From Caproiciproducens sp. CPB-2 (GTDB lineage: Bacteria > Bacillota > Clostridia > Oscillospirales > Acutalibacteraceae): DNA of 64,000 bases. Under the pieces are notes generated by a model that saw only the letters and a list, made by a program, of their open reading frames with translations, made no database searches and was not told the origin of the DNA. The stretch's first letter is position 1. Every line of letters begins with the position of its first letter. Location of the stretch: NCBI RefSeq assembly GCF_036287215.1, contig NZ_CP142860.1, positions 558,001 to 622,000 of the forward strand, in the 5' to 3' direction. This document shows positions 16,382 through 25,181 of the stretch, one piece after another. A program made the position numbers and the translations under genes.

Positions 16382-17563
16382 ATGAAAAATTTCACATTTT
16401 ATTCTCCTACAGAAGTAATTTTCGGCAAAGATACCGAGCTGCAGGCCTCCGATGAAATCAAAAAGCACGGCGGCACGCGCGTCCTTGTTGTTTACGGCGG
16501 AAACAGCGTGGTAAAAAGCGGCCTTTTGGAGCGCGTGGAGAAAACGCTAAAAGAAGGGGGCCTGCCGTTCCTTTCTGTCGGAGGGGTCGTTCCGAATCCC
16601 CGGCTTTCTTTTGCCAGGGACGGCGTCAGGAAGGCGAAGGAGTTCGGCGTGGACTTTATTTTGGGTATCGGCGGCGGCAGCGTGATCGATACGGCGAAGG
16701 CGATCGCCCACGGCGTAGCAAATCCGGATACCGATCTCTGGCTTTTCTGGACAAAGCAGGCCGTGCTTACCAAAAGCAGCCCCGTCGGCGCGATTCTGAC
16801 CATTTCCGCCGCGGGGAGCGAAACCAGCGATTCGGCGGTGCTTACCAATTGGGAAGCGGGGGAAAAACGCGGATTGAATACGCCGTTTAACCGGCCCAAA
16901 TTCGCCATTATGAATCCGGAGCTGACCTACACGCTTCCGCCGTTCCAGCTTTCCTGCGGAATCGTGGATATCATGATGCATACGATGGACCGCTATTTTA
17001 CGCTGACGGAGGGAAACGAGCTCACGGATGAGATCGCGGAAGCCCTTCTGCGCGTAGTGATCAGAAACGGAACCGCCGCGAAGGAAAATCCCCGCGACTA
17101 CGGCGCGATGAGCGAGCTGATGTGGTGCGGCAGCCTTTCCCACAACGGATTGACCGGCCTTGGCGCGGTGATCGATTTTGCCCCGCATCAGCTTGGGCAT
17201 GAGCTGAGCGGAAGATTCGACGTGGCGCACGGCGCCAGCCTTTCCGCGGTCTGGGGTTCCTGGGCAAAATACTGCTATCGGACAAAGCCCGGGCGCTTTG
17301 TGCGTTTTGCAGAAAAGGTATGGGGGATCCATGGGAACAGCGCCGAAGAAACGGCCAACGCTGCGATTGACAGAACGGTCGCCTTCTTTGCCTCGCTGCA
17401 GATGCCCACCTGCTTTACGGAGCTTGGAATCGGCGTGCAGAGCGACGAGGTTCTGGGGCAGATGGCGGACAGCTGCGTGTTCTTTGGCAAGCGCAAGGTC
17501 GGAGGGTTCAGGGCCCTGGACCGCGACGACGTTTTCCGGATTTACAAAATGGCAAACCGCTGA
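16382..17563 (+). CDS. Iron-containing alcohol dehydrogenase (butanol dehydrogenase type)
   Basis: 393 residues. The dinucleotide site GIGGGSVIDTAKAIAHG (about 96-112) and metal-ligand regions VDIMMHTMDRYF, WCGSLSHNGLTGLG and HQLGHELSGRFDVAHGASLS match group III Fe-ADHs of the YqhD/BdhA type. Reduces aldehydes such as butyraldehyde with NAD(P)H. The N-terminus MKNFTFYSPTEVIFGK is typical and fixes the start at 16382, with AAAGGA upstream. It has its own promoter and leader hairpin. Substrate preference is inferred. Confidence 0.88.
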   Translation: MKNFTFYSPTEVIFGKDTELQASDEIKKHGGTRVLVVYGGNSVVKSGLLERVEKTLKEGGLPFLSVGGVVPNPRLSFARDGVRKAKEFGVDFILGIGGGSVIDTAKAIAHGVANPDTDLWLFWTKQAVLTKSSPVGAILTISAAGSETSDSAVLTNWEAGEKRGLNTPFNRPKFAIMNPELTYTLPPFQLSCGIVDIMMHTMDRYFTLTEGNELTDEIAEALLRVVIRNGTAAKENPRDYGAMSELMWCGSLSHNGLTGLGAVIDFAPHQLGHELSGRFDVAHGASLSAVWGSWAKYCYRTKPGRFVRFAEKVWGIHGNSAEETANAAIDRTVAFFASLQMPTCFTELGIGVQSDEVLGQMADSCVFFGKRKVGGFRALDRDDVFRIYKMANR

Positions 17564-17603
17564 ATCGGGACACTCGGCAAGACTACCTAAGGGAGGAATA
17601 TAT

Positions 17604-18449
17604 ATGAACAAAACGGAAAAAAATCAATTGCAGAAACTGGCGTGCAAAGTGAGAATGGGAGCGATCGAGGGCGTATACAACGCGAAATCGGGGCATCCGG
17701 GCGGAAGCCTTTCGGCGGCCGACCTTTTCACCTATCTGTATTTTAGGGAGATGAAAATCGACCCTAAAAATCCGAAAGAGGAAAACAGGGACCGCTTTGT
17801 GCTTTCCAAGGGACACTGTGCCCCGGGACTGTACGCGACCCTGGCTCTGAAAGGCTATTTCCCGATGGAGGAAATGAAGAAGCTGCGCCATATCGGCGCC
17901 ATGCTTCAGGGACATCCGGATATGAAGGGGACCCCCGGTGTCGACATGAGCACCGGATCGCTCGGGCAGGGCGTTTCCGCCGCCTGCGGCATGGCCGCCG
18001 CCGGGAAAATGGATCATAAGGACTACCGCGTGTACTCCATTCTGGGAGACGGCGAAATCGAAGAGGGCCAGGTCTGGGAAGCGGCCATGTTTGCGGCCCA
18101 CCACAAGCTGGACAACCTCTGCCTGATTGTGGACAACAACGGACTGCAGATCGACGGTTCCGTCGCCGAAGTTGGCGGACCGGAGCCGATCGATGAAAAA
18201 TTCCGTTCCTTTGGCTTTGACGTTCAGGTCATCAACGGACACGATTTTGACGAAATAGAAGCCGCGTTCCATCACGCAAGGACCGTAAAAGGCAGGCCGA
18301 GCGCGATTATTGCGAAGACCGTCAAAGGAAAAGACGTGTCCTTTATGGAAAATCAGGTGGGCTGGCACGGCACCGCCCCGAACGCGGAACAGTATGAAAC
18401 GGCAATGCAGGACCTGAACAGGGTACTGTCCGGATTGGAGGCGGAATAA
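17604..18449 (+). CDS. Transketolase, N-terminal (thiamine diphosphate-binding) subunit
   Basis: 281 residues, the N-terminal half of a split transketolase. AKSGHPGGSLSAAD, SKGHCAPGLYATLA, STGSLGQGVSAACGMA and the ThDP motif GDGEIEEGQVWEAAMFA...NNGLQIDG are intact. Works with the next gene product as a heterodimer in the non-oxidative pentose phosphate pathway. The start at 17604 has GGGAGGA upstream, and the stop is immediately followed by the partner's ATG. Split transketolases are common in Clostridia. Confidence 0.93.
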   Translation: MNKTEKNQLQKLACKVRMGAIEGVYNAKSGHPGGSLSAADLFTYLYFREMKIDPKNPKEENRDRFVLSKGHCAPGLYATLALKGYFPMEEMKKLRHIGAMLQGHPDMKGTPGVDMSTGSLGQGVSAACGMAAAGKMDHKDYRVYSILGDGEIEEGQVWEAAMFAAHHKLDNLCLIVDNNGLQIDGSVAEVGGPEPIDEKFRSFGFDVQVINGHDFDEIEAAFHHARTVKGRPSAIIAKTVKGKDVSFMENQVGWHGTAPNAEQYETAMQDLNRVLSGLEAE

Positions 18450-19394
18450 ATGGCTGAAATGGTAAAAAAGGCAACAAGAGAAAGCTACGGCGAAGCGTTG
18501 GCGGAGCTGTCTGAAAAATATCCGCAGGTGGTTGTGCTGGACGCCGACCTTGCCGCGGCAACGAAGACGGGTGTATTCAAGAAAGCCTGTCCGGACCGCT
18601 TTATCGACTGCGGCATCTCGGAGTGCAACATGGTGGGCGTGGCCGCGGGCCTCGCGACCTGCGGAAAGATCCCGTTCGCCACTTCCTTTGCCATGTTTTC
18701 GGCGGGCCGCGCCTTTGAGCAGGTGCGCAATTCCGTCGGCTATCCGAAGCTGAATGTCAAAATCGTCGGTTCGCACGCGGGCATTTCCGTCGGCGAGGAC
18801 GGCGCGACCCATCAGTGCAACGAGGATATCGCGCTGATGCGGACGATCCCCGGTATGGTCGTGCTCAATCCGGCCGATCACTATGAAATGAAGGCCGCCG
18901 TCAAAGCGGCGATCGAGCATCACGGCCCGGTCTATCTCCGCCTCGGCAGGCTGGCGGTGGAGAGCTTCAACAACGCCGACGACTATCGGTTTGAGCTGGG
19001 CAAGGGCGTCACCCTGCGCGACGGCAGGAATATCACCATCGTGGCCACCGGCCTCATGGTTTCCCGTGCGCTGAAAGCGGTCAAAACACTGGAGGAGCAG
19101 GGCATCGACGCACGGCTCATCAATATCCATACGATCAAGCCGCTTGACCGCGAGCTGATCATCAAGGCCGCGAAGGAAACCGGAAAAATCATCACCGTCG
19201 AGGAGCACAACGTCATTGGCGGACTGGGCGACGCGGTGTGCGGCGCTGTCTGCGAAGCGTTCCCCGTTCCGGTGATCAAGGTCGGCGTGAACGACGTCTA
19301 CGGCCATTCCGGCCCGGCGGTCGACCTGCTGGACGAGTTCGGCCTGAACGCCGGCCATATTGTCGAGGTGACAAAGAAAGCACTTCAGAAATAA
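18450..19394 (+). CDS. Transketolase, C-terminal (pyrimidine-binding) subunit
   Basis: 314 residues, partner of the preceding gene. VLDADLAAATKTGVF, DCGISECNMVGVAAGLA (with the conserved Glu of the ThDP activation site), HAGISVGEDGATHQ and the C-terminal domain EEHNVIGGLGDAV match. Its Shine-Dalgarno lies in the last codons of the N-terminal subunit gene, implying coupled translation. A GC-rich terminator follows at 19423. Confidence 0.93.
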   Translation: MAEMVKKATRESYGEALAELSEKYPQVVVLDADLAAATKTGVFKKACPDRFIDCGISECNMVGVAAGLATCGKIPFATSFAMFSAGRAFEQVRNSVGYPKLNVKIVGSHAGISVGEDGATHQCNEDIALMRTIPGMVVLNPADHYEMKAAVKAAIEHHGPVYLRLGRLAVESFNNADDYRFELGKGVTLRDGRNITIVATGLMVSRALKAVKTLEEQGIDARLINIHTIKPLDRELIIKAAKETGKIITVEEHNVIGGLGDAVCGAVCEAFPVPVIKVGVNDVYGHSGPAVDLLDEFGLNAGHIVEVTKKALQK

Positions 19395-19422
19395 CACGAA
19401 GTCAGATTATCAATATGCGGGG

Positions 19423-19449
19423 GCGGCCGGAAATTCCGGCCGCTCTTTT
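19423..19449 (+). terminator. Rho-independent terminator after transketolase
   Basis: GCGGCCGG-AAATT-CCGGCCGC followed by TCTTTT. The same 21-bp hairpin recurs at 19881-19901 after the next gene. Confidence 0.85.
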
Positions 19450-19545
19450 GTGTGTCATTAAAAAGGAGTATTTACATTTATATTTTGCAATATTATAATA
19501 AAGGAAATTGGCGAATGTGATGATTAATAGGAAGGGGTGACTCTG

Positions 19546-19806
19546 ATGTCATTATTCGACTTGGGTTGGCAGGAACTTTATGTAAGCATGGATTACCAGG
19601 ACTATTTAGAAAAGCAGTCTCTTCTCAGAAACGCAAACATCCTGTTTAAGACAAAAATCCAGAATAATTCGTTCAGGGTGTCTCTGAATAATTTGGATGG
19701 AAGAAATGCAAGCCTGTCAAGGGGGGCGCCGGCAATTCAGGATTATTACAGGATTTTGGTCAAAAAACAGGATTATGATTACGCAAAGCATATCGTTGCT
19801 GTTTAA
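19546..19806 (+). CDS. Small DUF2007-like protein
   Basis: 86 residues, cytoplasmic. The layout resembles DUF2007 'putative signal transducing' proteins: an N-terminal strand ELYVSMDYQDYLEKQSLL, a middle strand, and the C-terminal YRILVKKQDYDYAKHIV. Function unknown. The ATG at 19546 has GGAAGGGG 8 bp upstream. It stands alone between two terminators with identical hairpins and is more AT-rich than its neighbours. Confidence 0.6.
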   Translation: MSLFDLGWQELYVSMDYQDYLEKQSLLRNANILFKTKIQNNSFRVSLNNLDGRNASLSRGAPAIQDYYRILVKKQDYDYAKHIVAV

Positions 19807-19880
19807 TTGGAAGGAAATCCTGATTTTAGTCCCGCATAAAGCCTTTCATGACGCTGCGCTTACGTTGTGTATGAACAGAG

Positions 19881-19905
19881 GCGGCCGGAAATTCCGGCCG
19901 CCCTT
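19881..19905 (+). terminator. Rho-independent terminator, second copy of the GCGGCCGG hairpin
   Basis: GCGGCCGG-AAATT-CCGGCCGC followed by CCTTTG, the same hairpin as at 19423, with a weaker T-run. Confidence 0.65.
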
Positions 19906-19986
19906 TGTTCATATTGTTTGGTCCCCGAAAATATGATAGAATACAATCGGTTTCAAATGGGAAGATATTTTCAAAGGGTGTTGTGA

Positions 19987-20751
19987 ATGAATTATGACGA
20001 TCTGATTACGCTTACCACCGACATGGGCTGCCTTCTGCTGGCAAACGGCGCCGAAATTTACCGTGTGGAGGAATCGATGCAGCGCATTTTCCGCGCTTAC
20101 GGGGTCGATACGGGTGAAATTTTTGCGATCCCCACCTGTATCAACGTGACCATCACCACGCCGGCGGGCAAGCCGGTTACCCTGATCCGGCGTATCCCCG
20201 TGCGGGGAACCAATCTTGACAAGGTGGAAAGGGGAAACGACCTCTGCCGCCGGATCTGCCGCGACCGTCCGGATTTTAAAGCGGTGCGCCGCGAGCTGGA
20301 TCAGATCGAGCGCCGCCCGGTTCACGGGCTGCTGTTTCAGATTTTCGCGTTTGCGATGGTTGCGTTTTTCTTTACGCTGTTTTACGGCGGGGATTTTACC
20401 GACGCGTATTGGGCTATGCTCTGCGGCGCGGCCATTAAAATCGTGTGTCATCATATGAACCGTTTTCACGCCAACCCCTTCTTCGTAAATATCGTCGCCA
20501 GCTTTGCGGCCGCGGCGCTCGCGATGATAGCGGCGCAGTTCAATTTCGCGCTGGATACGGATAAGGTCATCATCGGCGCGCTGATGAACCTTGTCCCCGG
20601 AATCGCCATTACCAGCTTTATGCGCGACCTGATTGCCGGGGACCTGATGGCGGGGCTGATCCGCTTTACGGAAAGCGTGCTGGTCGCCACCGCGATCGCC
20701 ATCGGGGCGGGCATTGCGCTCACGATGACGCGCATGATATGGGGGGTGTAG
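19987..20751 (+). CDS. Threonine/serine exporter ThrE, N-terminal-type subunit (DUF1212)
   Basis: 254 residues. A cytoplasmic N-terminal domain (LLLANGAEIYRVEESMQRI, DTGEIFAIPTCINVTI) is followed by five hydrophobic helices; the segment LVPGIAITSFMRDLIAGDLMAG is diagnostic. Two-gene ThrE systems export threonine or serine, probably with a proton gradient. Four bases separate it from the partner gene. Actual substrate not testable here. Confidence 0.87.
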   Translation: MNYDDLITLTTDMGCLLLANGAEIYRVEESMQRIFRAYGVDTGEIFAIPTCINVTITTPAGKPVTLIRRIPVRGTNLDKVERGNDLCRRICRDRPDFKAVRRELDQIERRPVHGLLFQIFAFAMVAFFFTLFYGGDFTDAYWAMLCGAAIKIVCHHMNRFHANPFFVNIVASFAAAALAMIAAQFNFALDTDKVIIGALMNLVPGIAITSFMRDLIAGDLMAGLIRFTESVLVATAIAIGAGIALTMTRMIWGV

Positions 20752-20755
20752 CATC

Positions 20756-21187
20756 ATGAATTTTTTACCATGCCTTTGGGCGTTCTGCGCCTGCGTTCCC
20801 TTCGGGGCCGTGATGAACCTTCGTGGGAAAACCCTGATTTTTGCGTCGGTCGGCGGCGGGATCGGCTGGGTTTTCTATCTGCTGAGCAGCCCCGTCCAAA
20901 ACGATATCATGCAGTATTTTATTGCGACGATCGCGATTTCCGTCTACGCCGAAATGATGGCGAGGATTCTCAAAATGCCGGTGACGGGTTTTCTGCTCGT
21001 CGCGCTTCTTCCCATGGTGCCGGGGGGCGGCATTTATTATACCATGGAATACTGCGTCATCGGAAACAACTCCATGTTTATTGAAACCGGGCTGCACACG
21101 CTGGGCATTGCCGGTGCGCTGGCAATGGGAATCCTGCTGGTTTCCTCCATTGTCAGGCTGTGGACGACGGTGGTAACACAAAAATAA
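20756..21187 (+). CDS. Threonine/serine exporter ThrE, C-terminal-type subunit (DUF3815)
   Basis: 143 residues, about four to five transmembrane helices. FGAVMNLRGKTLIFASVGGGIGW and FLLVALLPMVPGGGIYYTMEY, with its Pro-Gly-Gly-Gly turn, mark the DUF3815 partner of DUF1212 proteins. Forms the membrane complex with the preceding gene product. A long hairpin terminator follows. Confidence 0.87.
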   Translation: MNFLPCLWAFCACVPFGAVMNLRGKTLIFASVGGGIGWVFYLLSSPVQNDIMQYFIATIAISVYAEMMARILKMPVTGFLLVALLPMVPGGGIYYTMEYCVIGNNSMFIETGLHTLGIAGALAMGILLVSSIVRLWTTVVTQK

Positions 21188-21202
21188 AAGGGTTTAAAAT
21201 GC

Positions 21203-21256
21203 GGCGCGGCGGGATGCTGATCCATTCATCCCGCCGCGCCCGGTTTTCTTATTTTA
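21203..21256 (+). terminator. Long GC-rich terminator between convergent genes
   Basis: A perfect 14-bp stem (arm GGCGCGGCGGGATG, right arm ending 21240), 10-nt loop, then CGGTTTTCTTATTTT. Ends the exporter operon and separates it from the leftward GNAT gene. Confidence 0.8.
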
Positions 21257-22114
21257 ATGGAGCGTCAGCAGATCATAATCATACTGCGTTTCCGTATCAA
21301 ATCCGCTTGTTATGTACAGCTGATAGGCAGCGCGGTTGGTGCTGGCGACCTCCAGCGTAATCTTTCCGTCCCGCGGTATCAGCCGTTCCAGCAGCAGGCT
21401 CAGCGTTTCGCGCCCGTAGCCTTTTCCCTGGTATTTCGGTACGATGCCGAGTCCGAAAATGGAACGGTTTCCGTTTTCCGTGCTGACGTTGCACATTCCG
21501 ATCGGTTCATTTCCCAAAAAAGCGGAATAAACGTTCATTGCGGGGGACTGCAGCGCTTTTTTCATAATGGACACGGATTCTTCCAGACTGTCGCCGAACA
21601 GCTCGGAATCCAGCGCGGCCAACCGGGGGATATCCGCTTCGCAGGGAGTTTCCAGCCGGAGGGTACCGGCCGGTTTGCGGAATTTGGCGCGGTCAAACGC
21701 CAGTAAATATTCCGAATGGGAAGGAACGGCCGCAAGCGTTTCCAATGCGCGCTTTGCGTCCGCGCCGCGGGGCTCGTGTACGAAAAGCACCCGGTGGATT
21801 CCCTGTCTGGCAAGCGTTTGTGCGGCCTTTTGGAACAGCAGAGTGAAAGCGCCCCTTTGCCGAAATTTGGGCAGCGTGTACGCCGAAACCTCCGCTTCCC
21901 CCTCCAATATCATAAAGAGGGACAGGAAAGCAATGAGCCGGTCTCCCTCGTACGACAGATAAAAGCAGTCGGCGCGGGGGTCAAGATTGAGCTCACCGGA
22001 CAGAAATACGGAGCGTTTCAGTCCCTCGTGCTCCTGACAGATTGTTTCCAGCTCCCGTACCTTTTGGATTTGCTCTTCGGTCAGTACATTGGTCTGTATG
22101 CAGTTTATTTCCAT
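21254..22114 (-). CDS. GNAT-family N-acetyltransferase with two GNAT-like halves
   Basis: 286 residues. The C-terminal half carries the acetyl-CoA motif GLGIVPKYQGKGYGRETLSLL; the N-terminal half has a weaker version (YTLPKFRQRGAFTLLFQKA). Such tandem GNATs acetylate small molecules or protein N-termini; the acceptor is unknown. The ATG at 22114 is preceded by GAGAAAG; a GTG one codon upstream is possible. It lies 17 bp downstream of the PPK2 gene on the same strand, so likely co-transcribed. Confidence 0.82.
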   Translation of the reverse strand: MEINCIQTNVLTEEQIQKVRELETICQEHEGLKRSVFLSGELNLDPRADCFYLSYEGDRLIAFLSLFMILEGEAEVSAYTLPKFRQRGAFTLLFQKAAQTLARQGIHRVLFVHEPRGADAKRALETLAAVPSHSEYLLAFDRAKFRKPAGTLRLETPCEADIPRLAALDSELFGDSLEESVSIMKKALQSPAMNVYSAFLGNEPIGMCNVSTENGNRSIFGLGIVPKYQGKGYGRETLSLLLERLIPRDGKITLEVASTNRAAYQLYITSGFDTETQYDYDLLTLH

Positions 22115-22131
22115 CACATCTTTCTCTTTTT

Positions 22132-23628
22132 TTATTCGAACCGTTCCCGTATCGCGCCGGTGATGATTTCCAGCGCCTGGATGCGCCCGTATTTTTTATC
22201 CTGGGATTCAATGATGTGCCACGGGGCGAACTGGGTCGAGGTGTACTGCAGCATGTCGTTGACGGCGGTTTCGTATTCCTCCCATTTGGAGCGGTTGCGC
22301 CAGTCCTCGTCCGTGATCTTCCACTGCTTGGACGGCGTGCTCTGCCGGTCCTGAAAGCGTTTCAGCTGTTCGTCCCTGTCGATCTGCAGCCAGAATTTGA
22401 CAATCACCGCGCCCCAGTCGTGAAGCTGGTCCTCAAACTCGTTGATTTCACGGTAAGCCCTTTGCCAGTCCTCCGCCGTGCAGAAGCCTTCGATCCGTTC
22501 CACCATGACGCGCCCGTACCAGGAACGGTCAAACACCGCGATGTGTTCGTCCTTGGGCAGGTTTTTCCAGAAACGCCACAGGTAGTGGCGGGCGGCCTCC
22601 TCACGGCTCGGCGCCGCGATGGGGACCACCTCGTAGCCTCTCGGGTCGAGCGCCTGCGCAAGGCGGCGGATATTCCCGCCCTTTCCGGCGGCGTCCCATC
22701 CCTCGTAGACGATGACGACGGGTACTTTCTTCCGGTACAGCTTTCCGTGCAGCGCGCTCAGCTCGTCCTGAAGCTCGCGCAGGCGGGGCTTGTACCTTTT
22801 TTCATCCAGCGTTTTGTCGAGGGGGATTTCCGCGAGCTTCGGCATCGGCAGCAGCGGAAAATTCCCCGGATCGACGGCCGGATTTTCGTTGGAAACGGTC
22901 GGCGCGGCTTTTGACTGGGGCTTCAGGGCGGCGTTGATGCAGTCGACGACGACGGTGCGGAAAATCTCCAGCTCCGCGGCGGTTTTATCCGTACAGGGGA
23001 CGACGTGCCACGGCGCGTTTTCCGTGGAGGTGTATTCCAGCATCTCGTCAAACACCTGATAATAATCCTCGTACCGGCGGTTGCGTTTCCAGTCGGTCTC
23101 CGTCACACGCCATGCCGTGTTTTTGGAGCTTTCCAGCTGTTCAAACCGTTTCTTCTGCTCCTTTTTGCCGATGTGCAGAAAAAATTTGATGATCAGATAT
23201 CCGCTGTCCGTCAGTTGGCGCTCAAAGGTCTTGATATCGTCCATGCGGCGCAGGTTTTCCGCGTCGCTGACGCTGTCCTCCAGTTTCGCGACCGAAACGT
23301 CCCGGTACCAGCTCCGGTCGAGCACCGAAATTTTGCCCTGCTCGGGAATATTCAGCCAGTGCCGCCACAAAAGCGGTTCCCGCTTTTCCCGCTCCGACGG
23401 CTCCGTAACGGAATGCACCTTGAACCCGCGGGGGTCAAAATTTAAAATCAGGCTGGAAATCAGGCTGCCTTTTCCGGCCGCGCCCCAGCCCTCGAAAAGA
23501 ATGATGACCGGCAGCTTGTTCTGCTTGATCGGCTGCTGCAGGGCGGCCAGCGCTGCTTTCAGCTCCTTTGCCCGCTGTTTGCCGTCTTTTTCGGATATTT
23601 CCGTTTTCTTGTCTGCCTTTTCCAGCAT
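22132..23628 (-). CDS. Double-domain polyphosphate kinase 2 (polyphosphate:AMP phosphotransferase type)
   Basis: 498 residues with two PPK2 domains. Domain 1 (about 10-235) has Walker A FEGWGAAGKGS and LDRSWYRDV; domain 2 (about 270-495) has YEGWDAAGKGG and FDRSWYGRV. Two-domain PPK2 proteins (PAP) transfer phosphate from polyphosphate to AMP; single-domain relatives act on ADP/GDP. Cytoplasmic. AGGAGGTG is 7 bp before the ATG. Both domains keep the Walker residues, whereas one half is often degenerate. Confidence 0.88.
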   Translation of the reverse strand: MLEKADKKTEISEKDGKQRAKELKAALAALQQPIKQNKLPVIILFEGWGAAGKGSLISSLILNFDPRGFKVHSVTEPSEREKREPLLWRHWLNIPEQGKISVLDRSWYRDVSVAKLEDSVSDAENLRRMDDIKTFERQLTDSGYLIIKFFLHIGKKEQKKRFEQLESSKNTAWRVTETDWKRNRRYEDYYQVFDEMLEYTSTENAPWHVVPCTDKTAAELEIFRTVVVDCINAALKPQSKAAPTVSNENPAVDPGNFPLLPMPKLAEIPLDKTLDEKRYKPRLRELQDELSALHGKLYRKKVPVVIVYEGWDAAGKGGNIRRLAQALDPRGYEVVPIAAPSREEAARHYLWRFWKNLPKDEHIAVFDRSWYGRVMVERIEGFCTAEDWQRAYREINEFEDQLHDWGAVIVKFWLQIDRDEQLKRFQDRQSTPSKQWKITDEDWRNRSKWEEYETAVNDMLQYTSTQFAPWHIIESQDKKYGRIQALEIITGAIRERFE

Positions 23629-23755
23629 AGGGACACCTCCTGCCTTTGTACTGATTATATACTAAAATTCATCAAAAACAAATATAACTTTGACGAAATT
23701 ACCGATAAACACCCGCCGGGAAAGTGCCCGGCTTCTCTTCACTATTGAGTGCGTA

Positions 23756-23841
23756 TGTGGTATAATAGCCGCAAAGCGGCTATGATACCGGCTTCGCCAA
23801 TTTATCAATATACCACAGCGGCGCGCTGCGCCTGTGGTATA
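23756..23841. repeat. Nested palindromic repeat unit between ppk2 and ruvC
   Basis: TGTGGTATA occurs at 23756-23764, inverted as TATACCACA at 23809-23817, and again direct at 23833-23841. Between the first two sits a perfect hairpin ATAGCCGC-AAA-GCGGCTAT (23765-23783). The last two form a long stem (TATACCACAG/CTGTGGTATA) with an inner GCGC/GCGC stem. It fills part of the 294-bp gap between divergent genes; no coding sequence is supported there. It may be a small dispersed repeat or MITE-like element. Confidence 0.6.
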
Positions 23842-23922
23842 AACGGATATTATGGGTTGCCCCGGCAATGGCGCGGTATACGCCGGCGGCACGAAAACCG
23901 GCGGGACAGGGGGGCGGAAAGC

Positions 23923-24438
23923 ATGATCATACTCGGAATAGACCCCGGATACGCCATTGTGGGCTACGGAGTCATCCGCGCGGACTGCGGCAGGTTTCAG
24001 CCGCTGGAGCACGGCGCAGTCGTCACGAAGGCGGGAGAGGATTTCAACCGCCGCCTGGAAATCATTTACGATTCGCTGGAAAAGGTAATCGCTCACTGGA
24101 AGCCCGAAGCCGTAGCCATAGAAAAGCTGTATTTTCAGAACAATCAGAAAACGGCCATCGGCGTGGCGGAGGCCAGGGGCGTCATTCTTCTTGCGGCGCA
24201 GAAGGCGAAGATCGAGGTTTTTGAGTATACGCCGCTGCAGGTGAAAATGGCGGTCACCGGCTACGGGCAGGCAATGAAGCCGCAGGTGATGGAGATGACC
24301 AGGCGGCTGCTCTGCCTGAAAGAGGTGCCGAAGCCGGATGATACCGCGGACGCGCTTGCCATGGCGATCTGTCACGGGCAGGCGGCGGGTTCCGTTTTCC
24401 GCCGGCGGATGCTGACCCGTTCGGACTGTTTCAAATAA
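23923..24438 (+). CDS. ruvC: Crossover junction endodeoxyribonuclease RuvC
   Basis: 171 residues. ILGIDPGYAIVGYGVI carries the first catalytic Asp, VAIEKLYFQNNQKTA the Glu, and KPDDTADALAMAICHG the C-terminal Asp pair of the RNase H fold. Resolves Holliday junctions with RuvAB. The start at 23923 follows GGGGCGG; the frame runs open upstream through the repeat region, but without family similarity. First gene of ruvC-ruvA-ruvB. Confidence 0.94.
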   Translation: MIILGIDPGYAIVGYGVIRADCGRFQPLEHGAVVTKAGEDFNRRLEIIYDSLEKVIAHWKPEAVAIEKLYFQNNQKTAIGVAEARGVILLAAQKAKIEVFEYTPLQVKMAVTGYGQAMKPQVMEMTRRLLCLKEVPKPDDTADALAMAICHGQAAGSVFRRRMLTRSDCFK

Positions 24439-24459
24439 AGGAAAAACAGGAGCAGGAAA

Positions 24460-25062
24460 ATGTTCTACAGTTTAAAGGGAAAGTTAATCCATATGGAGCC
24501 GGGGCTTGCGGTGGTGGAGTGCGGCGGGGTCGGCTTCAAGTGCCTGACGACGCTCAGCACCCAGCGCACGCTGCCCGCCCTTGGGGAGCAGGCCACGCTG
24601 TACACGCACCTGAACGTGCGCGAGGACGCGCTGGACCTTTTCGGCTTTGCGACTTTGGGCGAGCTGAACTGCTTTAAAATGCTCACGGGCGTCAGCGGAG
24701 TCGGTCCGAAGGTCGGCCTCGCGATTCTTTCCGAGCTTGCCCCGGAACAGGTCGCCATGGCGGTCGCCACCGGGGACAGCAAAACCCTTACCCGCGCGAG
24801 CGGGGTGGGCGCGAAGCTCGCGCAGCGCATCACGCTGGAGCTGAAAGACAAGGTAAAGGGATTGCAGACCGGCGGGGCGGCGTTTGTCCCCGCGGGGATC
24901 GTTTCCGCCTCGTCCAACGCGGCCGCGGCGGTCAACGCGCTGACAGTGCTCGGCTATTCACCCACGGACGCCGCGGCGGTGGTCGGACGCTTTGACAGCG
25001 CCCTGCCGGTGGAGGAGCTCATCCGCCAGTCGCTGAAGGCGATGGGCGGCGGCATGAAATAA
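24460..25062 (+). CDS. ruvA: Holliday junction branch migration protein RuvA
   Basis: 200 residues. An N-terminal OB fold (MFYSLKGKLIHMEPGLAVVE), the helix-hairpin-helix pair (LTGVSGVGPKVGLAIL and ASGVGAKLAQRITLEL), and a C-terminal domain that contacts RuvB. Binds four-way junctions as a tetramer. 21 bp after ruvC with AACAGGAG upstream. Confidence 0.95.
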   Translation: MFYSLKGKLIHMEPGLAVVECGGVGFKCLTTLSTQRTLPALGEQATLYTHLNVREDALDLFGFATLGELNCFKMLTGVSGVGPKVGLAILSELAPEQVAMAVATGDSKTLTRASGVGAKLAQRITLELKDKVKGLQTGGAAFVPAGIVSASSNAAAAVNALTVLGYSPTDAAAVVGRFDSALPVEELIRQSLKAMGGGMK

Positions 25063-25181
25063 TTTTTTTACTTAATAGAAGATAAGTATAACACAAACAG
25101 GGACTATAAAAGAGAAGTAAAACAAAAGAGCCAATGAGAATAAGGGAATCCCTGAAATGCAGAAGGAGGGAGAACCGGAAG

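Noticed and set aside
17583..19397. A 604-codon open frame on the minus strand
   Set aside because: It is the antisense of the two transketolase genes; GC-rich codon bias keeps the opposite frame open. No protein-family signal and no ribosome-binding site.
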